A DNA stretch of 64,000 nt from Mesostigma viride. Taxonomy: Eukaryota > Streptophyta > Mesostigmatophyceae > Mesostigmatales > Mesostigmataceae. The notes beneath the pieces are model-generated. The model ran no database searches. It was not told the origin of the DNA and was given only the letters and a program-made list of their open reading frames with translations. Below are positions 29,629 through 40,069 of this stretch, piece after piece. Each line of letters starts with the position of its first letter. The first letter of the stretch is position 1. Both the position numbers and the translations under genes were made by a program. Where the stretch lies: assembly GCA_009746045.1 (NCBI GenBank), contig RPFO01000246.1, forward strand, positions 2,064,517-2,128,516, written 5' to 3'.

Positions 29629-30011
29629 TCAGACGAACTTTGCTAGCGTCTTTTCACCGGCCCCAGCACACATAATCTATAGCCGCTTACTGACAACGGC
29701 CGACAACGACAACTGCTGAATAGGCGAAAAAGGCTGATAACTACATTTTTATATTTCGCTGCATTTGCTATTAGACACGCACGTTCTCCCACTTCTCCAT
29801 TACAATATAATTATCCATCTGGCCGTGTACAGGCAAAGATCCCCGAAGTAGCTTACTGAAACGTATCTTACAGCATCGGATCACTGGCACCTAATCTACA
29901 GGTGGTAGATTACCAACCAAGACCCGTCGCGGTAATTTACTCTGTCGGTAATGTACTACCAAAGATGTGCAGTCGTAACGTTACTCTTACTTACGGCTAG
30001 TAAAATTACTA
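29629..30011. other. Upstream region of the gene at 28518-29628
   Basis: AT-rich with no coding frame. 29890-30000 is rich in GGTAAT/TTACTACC words, similar in style to 32045-32110 on the other side of the HAL1-like element, so both may be halves of one repeat split by that insertion. Confidence 0.4.
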
Positions 30012-30019
30012 CCAATCAT

Positions 30020-31995
30020 TAATTAATTAATTATCAACATCACTCCGTTGGGAGTAGATGTAGCACATAGCCCTGAGAAGGGGCATAGGGCTTTTAATAC
30101 ATTCTAGGCTACTTCATGCAAGGGTGGGAATGTAAGCTACCCCTGCTCTAGGTGCACCAAGGCACCTGCACCCTCATGGTCTATCACGCTATGCCCGGGT
30201 AAGGGGGGAGCATGCCTGTGAGGGAGGAAGATCATCATGGCTATACAAGAGCTAGGACATGGCTTCTCGACAGAGAGCATCTCTCTGCATGGCATAGCAT
30301 GGCTAAATTCTTAATGCAACATCCATGGGGGTCCCATTATAGACAAAGCATGGCTAAATGTTGAAGGCATCATCCATGGGGGCCATTATGGGCGCACATG
30401 CGCGTGGGCCACATGCTAGGCTAAGCCTTACTAATCTACACTGCTGGTATATATATTCCTAGTCTGAGGTGGCAGGAGGGGGCTGCCAGGGCTTGTGGTC
30501 AACGTGGATGACCGCCCCCCTCCAGTATACCGGCTTCCCCCTTGCGCTCTGCCGGAGCTGAAGGTAGGCCGGCCATAGCTCGCGTCGCCGTTGTTGCTGG
30601 GCCAGGGTCAAGTCGTCGTCCAGCGTGAAGCGAGTCTCCGAGAGCTTCTTGCGGCATTTAAGGAACGCCAGCTTGTCCGCCATGTACTTAAAGGTGAGGA
30701 GCACGGGGGCCGGGCCAGCCTTCCCCCGCGCGCGGGGGAGGCGGACAGCCGACATGTCCAGCTCACCAGTGAGTAACATGGGGGCAAGAATGGCGCGCTT
30801 AAATGCCTCAAGAAGGCTCGTGGAGGTCTCACCTGCCTGCTGGTCGAAGTGCTTGACGATGACATTGTGGCTGCGCCGGGCGATGTCGGCTTCCTCGCGA
30901 AGGTCGAGGGCTTGTTGCTTGAGTTGTGCCGAGATGGTGGAGGTGGTGGAGGTGGTGTGCTGCTTAAGCAAGTCCGCCCAGGTGGAGGGAGCATCGCCGG
31001 CCGAGCCAGCAGGCGCCGGCTGGGCGGCGATGTCCTTCACCGCCTGGGCGGTGAGGCCGGCGGTGTCATGCAAGCTCTCAAGGGCGTTGGCGGTGGCTTG
31101 AAGGCGTTGGTCGAGGTCGAGGAGCTGGGCTTTGATGTCGGCAGTGGAGGCGGAAATGGCCGTGGAGGTGGAGGCGGCGGCGGTGGAAATGTGAGGAAGT
31201 TCAGCAGTCAGCGTGCCGCCGATTGCTGCTATGTCGGCAGCAAGGGGGGTCACGTGCTGCTGAAAGGCTTCCGTGAGGATGGAGCGGAGGGTGGGGACGG
31301 AAAGGGGTGGAGCCCAGATCTCGCCGTCAGAGCGCTGGAGAAGGGAGTTGAGGATGGCGTGCTGGAGATGGGGGCGGACGCAGCCGGACAGCCCGTAGAT
31401 GTTGGCCCAGCGGCTGCCGTCCGGGGCGAGGAGGCGATTGATGGAGTGGAAATGGAGGCACAGGTCGTAAAGCGAAGCGTAATCCCCGAAGAAGATGCAG
31501 CGCAGAGCATCGGTCGGAGAAATGGTGGCCCAGTCGTAATCTGCGACCTTGAAAGGCCGGGGCCGAAAGCTCGGTTCTGGGCGTGAAGACCCTCCTGTGT
31601 CGTCGGCTGGGCGGGTGCGCTTGGGGTCAGGCGATGCAGATGGCGAGGCGTTAAGCCCGGGGGGTTGCTGGACGACCACCAGTGCACGACTAGTGTCATC
31701 GCCGCCTGCCGGACCTGAAGGCGAAGCTGCAGCCTGAGCTGCAGACGTATTTTCATTGCCGAGCGCAGCCGCCAGGCTGCGTTGCGTCGAGGCGCGTTTG
31801 TGCGCCATATATTGCGTTTTAGATTCGGAAAATTATATCAGCATGTGCGTCTTAGAAAGACGAAGCGATAGTGATATTCACGGCTAAATTCGGTGCTCAA
31901 ACGTGAAAGTTATGAGCTCCGACAGCCATGGCTACCTCGTGGCCGGAACCTTTGTGTCACTAGAATGCTATTCTTAATGCATCATCCTTACTCAT
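30020..31995 (-). mobile_element. HAL1-like element, copy 1 (full length)
   Basis: Reading the minus strand: 5' UTR (about 31995-31809), a single 449-aa ORF, a 3' UTR of about 440 bp with the family block CACTCCGTTGGGAGT, and a TTAATTAATTAAT tail at 30020-30032. Possible 8-bp target duplication CCAATCAT at 30012-30019 and 31996-32003 (less certain, because the right flank is itself tandemly duplicated). There is no RT or endonuclease, so it must be mobilised in trans, presumably by a LINE that recognises the TTAA-type 3' end. Confidence 0.8.
30459..31808 (-). CDS. L1-ORF1p-like protein (449 aa)
   Basis: ATG at 31806-31808, TAG at 30459-30461. Domains by eye: Ser/Pro/Ala-rich N-terminus (1-75), globular region (about 80-195), helical/coiled-coil region (about 200-325, e.g. 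LDQRLQATANALESL, LREEADIARRSHNVIV), and a C-terminal region (about 350-435) with LPRARGKAGPAPVLLTF ... FTLDDDLTLAQQQRRRELWP. That last pattern (basic-Gly, P-x-P-[hydrophobic]-L-x-F, DDLT...QQRRRELWP) parallels the RRM-CTD RNA-binding part of L1 ORF1 proteins. Expected role: a trimeric RNA-binding chaperone that packages its own RNA. The copy at 42757-44165 has a related protein with a different middle part, so the C-terminal domain is under selection. Confidence 0.75.
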   Translation of the reverse strand: MAHKRASTQRSLAAALGNENTSAAQAAASPSGPAGGDDTSRALVVVQQPPGLNASPSASPDPKRTRPADDTGGSSRPEPSFRPRPFKVADYDWATISPTDALRCIFFGDYASLYDLCLHFHSINRLLAPDGSRWANIYGLSGCVRPHLQHAILNSLLQRSDGEIWAPPLSVPTLRSILTEAFQQHVTPLAADIAAIGGTLTAELPHISTAAASTSTAISASTADIKAQLLDLDQRLQATANALESLHDTAGLTAQAVKDIAAQPAPAGSAGDAPSTWADLLKQHTTSTTSTISAQLKQQALDLREEADIARRSHNVIVKHFDQQAGETSTSLLEAFKRAILAPMLLTGELDMSAVRLPRARGKAGPAPVLLTFKYMADKLAFLKCRKKLSETRFTLDDDLTLAQQQRRRELWPAYLQLRQSARGKPVYWRGAVIHVDHKPWQPPPATSD

Positions 31996-32047
31996 CCAAT
32001 CATCCTACGTAGTAATGATCATCCAATCATCCTACGTAGTAATGATT
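31994..32047. repeat. 27-bp tandem duplication
   Basis: ATCCAATCATCCTACGTAGTAATGATC occurs twice in direct succession. It lies at the 5' boundary of the HAL1-like copy and may have arisen at its insertion. Confidence 0.9.
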
Positions 32048-32060
32048 ACGGCGTTGGATC

Positions 32061-32407
32061 TCACGCCTCGGATCTAGGTAGTAAGATAAGACCTCGTAAT
32101 TTACGCCTCGGATGCTTTTTACCACCCTCGGACGAAAAGTAAAGTGTATCCTCCACAGAACGTAGCCATGCAGATGTCACAATGGCAGATGACGTCCTTG
32201 GAATCCTCTCCACCAGCAGCACAGTCTTGATCTCTTGGATGGCTCTCTCCACCACCCCTTGCAGTGCTGGCCGTGGCTCTCCCTGGGTGTAATCAGCAAC
32301 TCTGGAAACTCTGGCAGGTTCTCACAGCACTCAAACTGACTGATGTCACACTGCAACAACTCCAACCCAGGGTACCTGCTCCTTGTCAACTTCAGAGCAG
32401 CAATTAA
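32061..32407 (-). pseudogene. Integrase core, C-terminal half (Copia family 2, copy B)
   Basis: Removing the insert 32408-35047 and one TTAA restores the frame PDMEKPT|LIAALKLTRSRYPG, after which ELLQCD supplies the second catalytic Asp and VVERAIQEIKT the Glu of the D,D-35-E triad. A frameshift near 32270 separates these two parts. Similarity ends near 32125. Confidence 0.8.
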
Positions 32408-32850
32408 GGGGAGGTGGCACCCCAAAAACAAAAAAATCTGACATATGCTAATATCACTTGAAATTCATTTGCACAATGCTGAATTATGATTGGGGGCACT
32501 AAATAACATCTCTAGTGAGTTGTCCATGCACTTGTTGGGGGTACTACCCCCATATATACGCCAATAATGCGCTATAAATAGCAAAAGACGCTAATTAGGG
32601 CTGAGTATGCCCCAGCCAATGCACTTATTTGTTGGCTACCAAAAATCAAGGTCATATAGTTCCCTGAGTTTGTAGCTTGCTGAGCTATTTACATCATGGA
32701 AATGGCAAAACCTTGAACAGTTATTAATTTTCCCGCAAAACAGGTCATTTTTTACCGGACATTGGGAATAAACATATCACAAACACTTCCGATAAGGCCA
32801 CAAAATCAACAAAAATTCCAGCTAACAGGGGGACAGCAGTGTTCCAAGTC

Positions 32851-32884
32851 CCAGGTCATTCCGACAAGTCTAGCTCAAGTTATT
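32851..32884. repeat. ~34-bp direct repeat flanking the PHD segment (left)
   Basis: AGGTCATTCCGACAAGTCTAGC... matches 33210-33243 with three differences. The pair brackets the PHD-coding segment; on the minus strand each copy sits where a splice acceptor would be expected, suggesting duplicated intron-exon units. Confidence 0.85.
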
Positions 32885-32937
32885 GCGTCAGACGTGTTTT
32901 TAAAAAAATGCCCGCTAAAACAGAAAATGTCACTATA

Positions 32938-33216
32938 TCAGCCCTTGTAAGCATCCTGCACAAGGCAGGCAGGGCAAAACCAATCCCCCTTGGGCTCCTT
33001 AGTCAACGGGGGGTCAGCGCAGCAACCATGCAGTCCTCCCTTGCACCCGAATGTGCTGCACAGCAGGAAAGGGACACCGTCAATTTCATCCGGGGAAGCA
33101 CATGCAAGGCAAGGAATATTATCAACATCATTCTCATCATCACTACTACCTTCCCCATCGTCCCCCTGCCCCTCCCTTTGCATCACGTCGTGGCAGCCAC
33201 CCTTAACACAGGTCAT
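32938..33216 (-). CDS. PHD finger coding segment
   Basis: 92-codon open frame ending in TGA at 32938. Residues 36-84 form a canonical C4HC3 PHD finger: C36-x2-C39-x13-C53-x4-C58-x4-H63-x2-C66-x14-C81-x2-C84, with the typical Trp two residues before the last CxxC (GDWFCPAC). It is preceded by an acidic Ser/Asp/Glu stretch. Such fingers usually read histone H3 tails. It sits inside the TTAA element, so it is either an exon of the element's own protein or a captured host exon. A possible acceptor lies near 33203 (minus), and the first codon called may not be the start. Confidence 0.75.
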   Translation of the reverse strand: MTCVKGGCHDVMQREGQGDDGEGSSDDENDVDNIPCLACASPDEIDGVPFLLCSTFGCKGGLHGCCADPPLTKEPKGDWFCPACLVQDAYKG

Positions 33217-33243
33217 TCCGACAAGTCTTGCTCAAGTAATAAG
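33210..33243. repeat. ~34-bp direct repeat flanking the PHD segment (right)
   Basis: Partner of 32851-32884. Confidence 0.85.
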
Positions 33244-33559
33244 GTTATGCGTGCTAAAACCTGAACATAAGCTTAAGGGGGGGTTTCTTTGTATATGGCC
33301 GCTTAGGCATGCTGTTTTCCATCCAAAAAGCCAGAAAGCATGCCCCACTCTATCACAAAACATAAGCAAACGGCTAGGCACCACATCTTCCCTCACCTGC
33401 CCTCGGCATGGCCAACCTTGCCAGCGCAAGCATAGCAACACGATCGCTAGGCATACATGCCAGGAGAGCATACACTATACTCTACCCAAGGTTACCTTGT
33501 AAACTTCATGCCAAGAACTCAGCAAATCTATGATCAAAAGCACATATAATTAACTCTAG

Positions 33560-34900
33560 CACACTGATGACGACACATGCTCAAGGTTGGGGGTCACTGT
33601 GGCACGCACTGATGGGTTTCCTAAACGACCACTCACTACCTGACAAGGCGCTAAGGACCACTCAGAAAGCAAGTAAACACGATCACACTTTACTTGCCAT
33701 CAACATGGATCAAATCCATGCTGAATATGTTGTGAAGTACAAAGGGGTGGCCACGCACCTCATACTCCTTCACCGTCCCTCGAGCATGGCCAGACTTATA
33801 AGTACGTGAATAGCAATAATGATTATGGCACTAACATGCATTACCAGCATTTTCTATGTTTCTCCCAGGTTAGATTGTAAGGGTTATGCCAACCAAGCTT
33901 ACCAACACAGCAACAACTCCTTAACTGCACTACCCGACATGGGCAACAAACTGGAACTATGGAGGGCAAGGAACCAAGGAGATCATGGCATACAAAGCTT
34001 GTATGCAGTCAACCATGTCAACCATGGTTGGCTCAGCAACATTGCTGTCTTGTCACATCATCATAACAAGGAAAGCTCAAATAAACCAATGATGGCAGCT
34101 ATCTACATGCAGTCACACAAATGCAATATCTCCAACATGATCGTCGATTTAAAAAATTCCTTCCCTGCACGATAAAATGCAAAGAAACCAGTGGCGGCCG
34201 TTCAGCTTCTGACCGCTGTGATGCCGCTGCGAGGAAAGGGTGCGTCACTATCACACAACAAGAAGCGTCCATACGCACAACATCCTTGCCAGAACACGTG
34301 CTATGAAATCCCTTACGCCTTCCCTAGGATCTATCGGCTGAGACTGAAGCGGATTTGATCAAGACATCAACGAAAACAAGCTAAAGCTGCCAGGTATTCG
34401 TCAACACGACGGCAAGCAACGGAGAGTTAACTGGCGGAAACTGACCAAAACGAACGCAAAAAACTTCGAACGATGAGCTCTTCGAAGAAAGAACTGATAG
34501 TAGATAACAGTCGCCACAAATCTATACCTTGCCCTCGTAGATCCCTCGCCCAGGCGCGCAACAACGGCCGTTCTTCCATGGAAGGTTCCGACATGCACTG
34601 CGCAGGCCTGAAAAAATACTTACAGAGAATGGCCGAAAATGTAGCAAAAAGCACCCGTTCGGTTTAGAATTCGATGCTACCGATATGAATGCATCCTTCA
34701 CGGTCAAAAAGACCCCCAAAACTGAGAATTTACTGCCGCAATCACGAATTCTATTTTATTCCGCGCGACCAAAAAATGCAGATTACCCCCCATGCCGATG
34801 GCAGTAAAAGAAAGCAGCGATATTGTAAACCAGCCACTTGCCGCCGCAATCCAACATCATTAAATCATCGTCTTCAACATCCAAGCATTTTTTTGGCATT
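33560..34900. other. Interior of the TTAA element, no gene seen
   Basis: 33833-34090 aligns by eye with 3770-4036 (e.g. TATGCCAACCAAG, GACATGGGCAACAAAC, GGTTGGCTCAGCA). 34150-34900 has only short frames without motifs. Confidence 0.5.
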
Positions 34901-35051
34901 TCTCTAGCCCTACATTGCTAGTTTCGCCTAAACGCAGTCGCCATGGCCACTTCCGCTAGTGGTGCGCGCACGGAGCACCCACTTTTCACGGTACGGCCGG
35001 TGCCGCGAATTTTTTCGCGCGGAAAATATTCGGCGCGCCACGTCCCCTTAA

Positions 35052-35747
35052 TGTAGGCTTCTCCATGTCAGGCAGGATCTCTAGGGTCTTGTACTTGGTA
35101 TATCTGTCCACTGCCACCAGCAGCTTCAAACCCCTGATTCTCTGAATATCTACCTGCACATGGCCTGGCTGCAAAATAGGAGTCCTGGCATGAGACTGCT
35201 TGGGCTTTCTAGCAACTAGCCTGCACTTGCAAGCTTGAGCAACCTGTTGGCAGATGGAGTACAACTCACTTCCTCCCAGCCGTCTAGCAACTTGCAAAGA
35301 CTGAGCTGCATGGCCAAACATGGTATGCAACCTTGAGGCAATGTCATACAAGAGAGAAAACCTTTTATTGTCATTATTAGCACTCAAGGTATGTACAGAT
35401 CCCTTATGTACAGGAGGCACCAGGGTCGTGCCTGTCAGACTGTCTCCAGCCCTATCCTCATCCTGACCATCCTGTGCCAGTCCTGCACGGTCAGAATGCT
35501 TCTGAGATCCACCTGGGTCCACATCACCAGGTCCTACCTCAGGCTCAGCACCGCCATGGCGGGCACGTTGGCGAGTAACCACTGCAGCTACAGCTGGCAT
35601 ACTCTCTGTGGTAACCAAGCTTGCCCCATCGTGTCCAATAGGCTCTGTCACTAGAGCATGGGGCTGCCCCTCACTGCCGTCACTAGCAGCTACATTACAC
35701 ACCCCTGGGGGCACCCTCCAGGGTTCAGGGATGTGTGCAGGCTCAAG
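35052..35747 (-). pseudogene. pol N-terminal part: integrase finger and first catalytic Asp (copy B)
   Basis: Open frame following the gag TGA. After about 115 residues of polar linker it shows the integrase HHCC region (RLHTMFGHAAQ ... ACKC), then HVQVDIQRI with the first catalytic Asp and the conserved VAVDRYTKYK. It is cut at LPDMEKPT by the TTAA element. No DTGA/DSGA protease motif occurs between knuckle and integrase. Confidence 0.8.
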
Positions 35748-35750
35748 TCA
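35748..35750 (-). other. In-frame TGA between gag and pol (copy B)
   Basis: The knuckle frame ends KGKAADH then TGA, followed in the same frame by CTT GAG and the pol linker. It may be a read-through site or a mutation in a decayed copy. Confidence 0.55.
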
Positions 35751-36932
35751 ATGATCAGCAGCCTTGCCCTTGCCCTTATCCTGGGATGGACCAGCCTTGT
35801 CCTTGCTGCCACCCTGAGCTGGCTTGCTCTGACCTTCCTGCCTCAGGTACGAGGGACACTCATTCCTGAAGTGACCCTTCCCTGGCAGAAATAACATTCC
35901 ACCTGACTGATGTCCCGTGAGGTCCCACTGCTGGGCCCAGCCTTGGGAGGACCACCCACCCTCTTGAAGTCAAACTGGGACTGTGGATGTCCCGACTTCG
36001 GCGGGGTCCCCCGTCCAGCCCTTCTGTCACGCCCCCTCCTGGACCTTCCTCGACCCCTTGAAGAGGTCTCAGGCCCTCTCGAGGGCGCTGGGCCCCCGTG
36101 GCCCGATCCCCTCATGGACTTAACCGCAGGTTCAGCGGCCTCCTCGTCCCCTTGACGAGGGCGCTTACCACCTACGTACTTGCCGCTGAAACACTCATAC
36201 AACTGGTCCGTCATGGCTGCCCAGCCATGGACCTGTCGCATGTGGATGGTCACATTATCCATGGTGACCGGATCCAGCTGCAGCGACTTGAGAAAGTCGC
36301 CCATGGCCATCCGATCTGCACGAAGAATCCCTTGGCCATGGCGTCCTCCCTCAGCTTGACGAAGTCTTCAAAGGCGTGGACCACTAGCTGCCCCTTGATG
36401 GGCTTGTAGTCCAGGTATTCTTGCTTCAGGTGGGACCCATCTATGGTCCTCTTGTCACTCAGGAACACCTGAGTCGCGTCATAAACGCCGCCCAGGTGTC
36501 CCCCGCCGCGTGTCGCTCCCGAACAAACTTGAACAGCCGCCTCGCCGACTGCCTTATGTAGGCACTAGACGCCAGGATGCGAAGCTTGTCACCGGTGTAT
36601 ATCTCCGTGTACAAGTTCATGTCCTCTAACATCCTCTCAGCGTCCCGGGGCTGCCAATTGTCCTTGATGGACTGAAACTGGCCTAGCACCGCGTACCCCT
36701 CAGCCACGGTCGGTCGCTTAGGTGCCGCTTGATCTGCGGCTGGCGCGTTCTGACCGCCCTGCGATCCTTGGCTCTGATCATCTGGCAGCGCAGCCTGGTC
36801 TCCCAGCGCCTGGCCGTCCCCGCGTCCATCGCGTCCACCGCGTCCATCGCGTCCATCTCGTCCATCCATCCCAGCGCCGCGCCGCGCAAAGCCCATAAGG
36901 CGCGCTTGTTGGTCAATAGCTCCCTCACTCAT
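35751..36932 (-). pseudogene. gag of Copia family 2, copy B (two to three frameshifts)
   Basis: ATG at 36932 (MSEGAIDQQARLMGF...), GRDGRDGRGG repeat, helical capsid part, then frameshifts at about 36465 (one base fewer than copy A), about 36310 and about 35868. The C-terminal third is basic (RGRGRSRRGRDRRAGRG) and ends in a CCHC knuckle, C-YF-C-QGKG-H-FRNE-C once the last one-base shift is allowed for. Confidence 0.75.
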
Positions 36933-37027
36933 GATGGCCTCTGTTCAGATCTGCTACAGCCAGCCAAGTGGCCAAGCAGCAATTAAAGCAATATAAGCTA
37001 CTGAACAAGAAAGGAAAATGCCAAGTG

Positions 37028-37952
37028 TTACCACTCAGGCAAGACCACCACGGTCGCCCCAGGCGCGTCCTGGTTCTCCTTGTCGCTGTCGCTGTCGCTG
37101 TCGCTCACCACAATCAGCTCTGGCACCCTGCTACCCGCTGCGCCGTCGTCGACCCGCTGTCGGCCCGCGATGACAGAATCGTCACCGTTAGTATAGTAGA
37201 CAGGTGACAACCCGTCGTTGGCACCCCGCGGATTGTATCTTGGCACCTCGTGGTCGCCAAGCGCCTCGTCGCCTAGCCCAGCGACGCCCACTGCTCCCAC
37301 CTCAAGGTCACTATCGTAACCAAGAGGGGCAAACTCTTCCCAACGCGTCACACGAACGCGAAGGGGTTGGGGCAGTTCCTGAAAAGGAACCCTTGCTCGC
37401 TCCGGAAACCTGCCGACTCGTGCCGCACGCTGTCCTCCGGTGATGGCTTCCGCTGTCGCCCCGACCTCTGCAAGCCGCCTGTAGTGCTCCGCTCCGCGTC
37501 GTTCACGCGAACTGGTCCCGCTGCAACACCCTCGTCGCCGATTACGCCTGCGAAAGTACGTGGTACACCCGCACCCGCTGCTGCCGGCACGAACTCGTGT
37601 CGCACTGCACCAGCTGCCTCCGCAGCCTCTCCTCGCCTAGCCGCCAACTCCGCACGCACCCGCTCAGCTACTGCTGTAATCACCGTCTGGATGCCGACCA
37701 AACCGTGAAGCTCTTGCTCGAGGTCGTCGATGCTCCGGTGCTCCGGAATGACGATGGTTTGGACGTGCCGCAGAATTCGCTCCCAATCTTCGACCTGGTC
37801 GTCGACGAATTGCACGAAGCTGCGATTAACAGGCGGACGATCTGCAAGCAATAAAGATAATCTCGAACGACACGACGCAATTCAGGCGAAATTGAACCCC
37901 CAGCAGACTGCCGAAACCGGAAATTCTGCTGCCGTTGTTCTTCCTGCACCAT
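37028..37952 (-). pseudogene. 306-aa-type ORF of Copia family 2, copy B (frameshifted)
   Basis: Same protein as at 8405-9325. The frame is broken near 37850 and 37350 by single-base differences; the acidic C-terminus with SDSDSDSDKENQD is present. Confidence 0.7.
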
Positions 37953-38045
37953 TCACCACCGGACGAGCTCCTCGCGTCGTCAACGCTGCACACCGCAACC
38001 AGCAACGACCCTCCTGGCCGTTCCGCTGAGACTGTTTGTAATTTG

Positions 38046-38743
38046 AGTTAACGTTCTTAGCAAACGCAATGTGAAGGATATGGTTGCAATGCAGCAATGT
38101 GTGAATATGGTTGGAAACGGAGCTTTGTTAAAATTGGATAATGTTACAGCGCTCACACACTTGAGGCTTGTACACGCGTTTGCCAAGTCAAGGCAACACA
38201 CGTGAGGCGGGCTCGCAAGAGATGCCCAATTGGCACTGGCCTATTCTTTATATACTTGTGCACTGTGCTTGCTAGTCCTGAGCAGCCTAGGAGGCCTGCT
38301 CAGTAATAACACCCCCGGTACAGTATTCACTACCTGTACAGCGCCCAGTTCCTATACAGTAGGTCTGCCATACAGGCACAGTGACCACAGAGTACAGTCA
38401 CCACAGTGATTATTGCATCTGCACCTAGAAGTCCAGGACTAGGCCTGCGGTACCACCAGACCACAGGTTAAGGTTCCTATTTCCTGTGTACGACGTATTA
38501 ACCCAATACCGTCGTAGGTTCAGCACCTAATTCCTGTCAGCCCAGGAATTACTGTCGACCCCATATGTCGTCGGCAAATATTCACGTCCGACTTAGACGA
38601 ACAGCCGGCTCGCGCTCGCGCGCGACCGGGAAGTCGGAACGCCATAACTTTCTTGATACTTGTCGGAATGAACTCGTTCCGGTGCCGCTGGAATCGCAGA
38701 TAAATGCCGAATCAGGATCACGCCAATGCGCTTGGCGTTAACT
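38046..38743 (-). repeat. 5' LTR of Copia family 2, copy B (698 bp)
   Basis: Same length as and highly similar to 9419-10116; minus-strand ends AGTTAACGCC...TTAACT. It abuts the RNase H end of a third Copia element at 38745, so copy B inserted into that element. Confidence 0.85.
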
Positions 38744-38744
38744 A

Positions 38745-39153
38745 AAGGAGTTGTCCAGCCACTGTATAACCATACATCTGCCAGGACATTCAAATCCTGC
38801 TGATGCTATGACCAAGCTTCCACGACTGGCCCTTAATGGGTACCAGTTACTGCGGTCCTTGATGGCTGGGAAACCCTTGTCATAAGGAGTAATCTGGGAG
38901 CCTGAGCCTAATGCTCCTCCTGTAGGTTTTTATCCCCCTGGAGGTTTTGTCCTCTCTGGAGAAGAGGTTTTCCTTCAGATTTGGGTTTTCCCTACAGCAG
39001 GTTACACCAACCATGCAATGATGAGATGCAAACTCCATAAGACCCAAGTGAGTCTCCATTGCCCTCACATGTGAAAGTGAACTGGCCAGGTGCGGCCGAA
39101 CATCAATGAATACATCTAAGCCTGATCACTTTCACAAGGGAAAGAATGGCTGG
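38745..39153 (+). pseudogene. RNase H C-terminus and 3' UTR of a third Copia element
   Basis: In frame from about 38766: HLPGHSNPADAMTKLPRLALNGYQLL, the same C-terminal RNase H motif as LPDEENLADALTKIPSLAATQYQLL of family 1, ending at TAA about 38882. The remainder to 39153 is 3' UTR, ending in the purine-rich GGGAAAGAATGGCTGG. Upstream coding sequence was displaced by the insertion of Copia family 2 copy B. Confidence 0.8.
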
Positions 39154-39639
39154 AGTTGGTTGGAGACCCATCTAGGGTCCACATGGGTCCTCAGAGATAG
39201 AGGATCTTGTACAGATTACTACAATATACTTTATTGTAGTATTGGGCCAATGGCTGTACTTCACTAGTACTCGCCAATGGGATAACGCCACGTAGAATGT
39301 GTGGGCGTCTCCCAGGCCTCCACGTCACCGGCTGGTCAAGGGCCGGTGTAGTCCTGTCAAGAGGACTGAGCCGACTATCGGCCTATCATGTATGCGCATC
39401 TGCCTTGGTACCTCCTAGAGGATTCTAGAAGTATCTAACACGCGGCATGCACTGAACTACATGGAATGCATGTCCACGTAGGATATTCAGCAAGACTGAT
39501 GAAGGTGCCAAGCGCAACAGGTTCTTATGCGCAACGAAGGCGAATTATGCAACGAGGACAATAACGTATGAGAACAATAAACGCAACGTTCATTTCATGC
39601 TTAATTCTGTTTTACATCGCATTCCATTTATTTGCAACT
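39154..39639 (+). repeat. 3' LTR of the third Copia element (486 bp)
   Basis: Begins AGTTGGTTGG and ends TTTGCAACT; ends are AGTTG...CAACT, matching the AGTT...AACT style of families 1 and 2. A 10-bp stem (TACTACAATA/TATTGTAGTA) lies at 39217-39241, at a similar place to the stem in the family 1 LTR. AACAATAAACGC near 39572 parallels the poly(A) region of family 1. Confidence 0.7.
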
Positions 39640-40069
39640 GTTACCACGCCGAGGGGAGACGCGCGGGGGGGTAGGGAGTAGGCCCTCCCCGCCCCCTCAC
39701 ACCGCGAGCAGCTGCCGGGGGGTTAGCTCGAACCCACCCCCCACACCCGTCGTCCGATGGCCGAGCGTGTCTTGGATAGTCCAATCTCACGGACGACGCA
39801 ACGGAGTCAAAGCCGCGACCTTCATCGCCAACTTCGCAACAAGGAGCGCCGGCTGGCTTTCGCAACCCGGCACTCCCAACGGTATGCTGCATTCTTTGAC
39901 CCCAAGACCAGGCGAGCAAGTCGCGCCGCCCGCCTGGAGGGTGCCCTATGCGCGTTGACAAGTACTATGTTATCTCACGCCGCACACACGTCCCCGGCAG
40001 CCTCCCCCCAACCCCCTGCCGACACCGCGGGTCCCCGGCGCCCCCTGCTGGGCCAACGCCGGCACCACT

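Larger units (their letters stand above)
32408..35047. mobile_element. TTAA-flanked DNA element (2640 bp) carrying a PHD finger
   Basis: Flanked by TTAA at 32404-32407 and 35048-35051. Ends are imperfect inverted repeats: GGGGAGGTGGCACCCC on the left and, reverse-complemented, GGGGACGTGGCGCGCC on the right. Excision of the insert plus one TTAA restores the integrase frame exactly. TTAA targeting is characteristic of piggyBac-like elements, but no transposase-sized ORF or DDD motif is visible, so it is non-autonomous or of another family. The interior (33560-34130) is homologous to 3640-4040. Confidence 0.8.
32048..38743 (-). mobile_element. Copia-type element family 2, copy B (decayed)
   Basis: Minus-strand order: 5' LTR 38743-38046, 306-aa-type ORF (37952-37028, frameshifted), gag (36932-35843, two frameshifts), CCHC knuckle (about 35880-35840), in-frame TGA at 35748-35750, then integrase (35747-35052, continued 32403-about 32125), split by the TTAA element 32408-35047. 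RT, RNase H and the 3' LTR are missing on the left. As in family 1, no protease lies between knuckle and integrase. Confidence 0.85.

Noticed and set aside
32408-35047. Confident piggyBac assignment
   Set aside because: TTAA flanks fit, but the termini are not the usual CCC...GGG type and no DDD transposase or C-terminal cysteine-rich transposase domain is visible; the zinc motif is a PHD finger.
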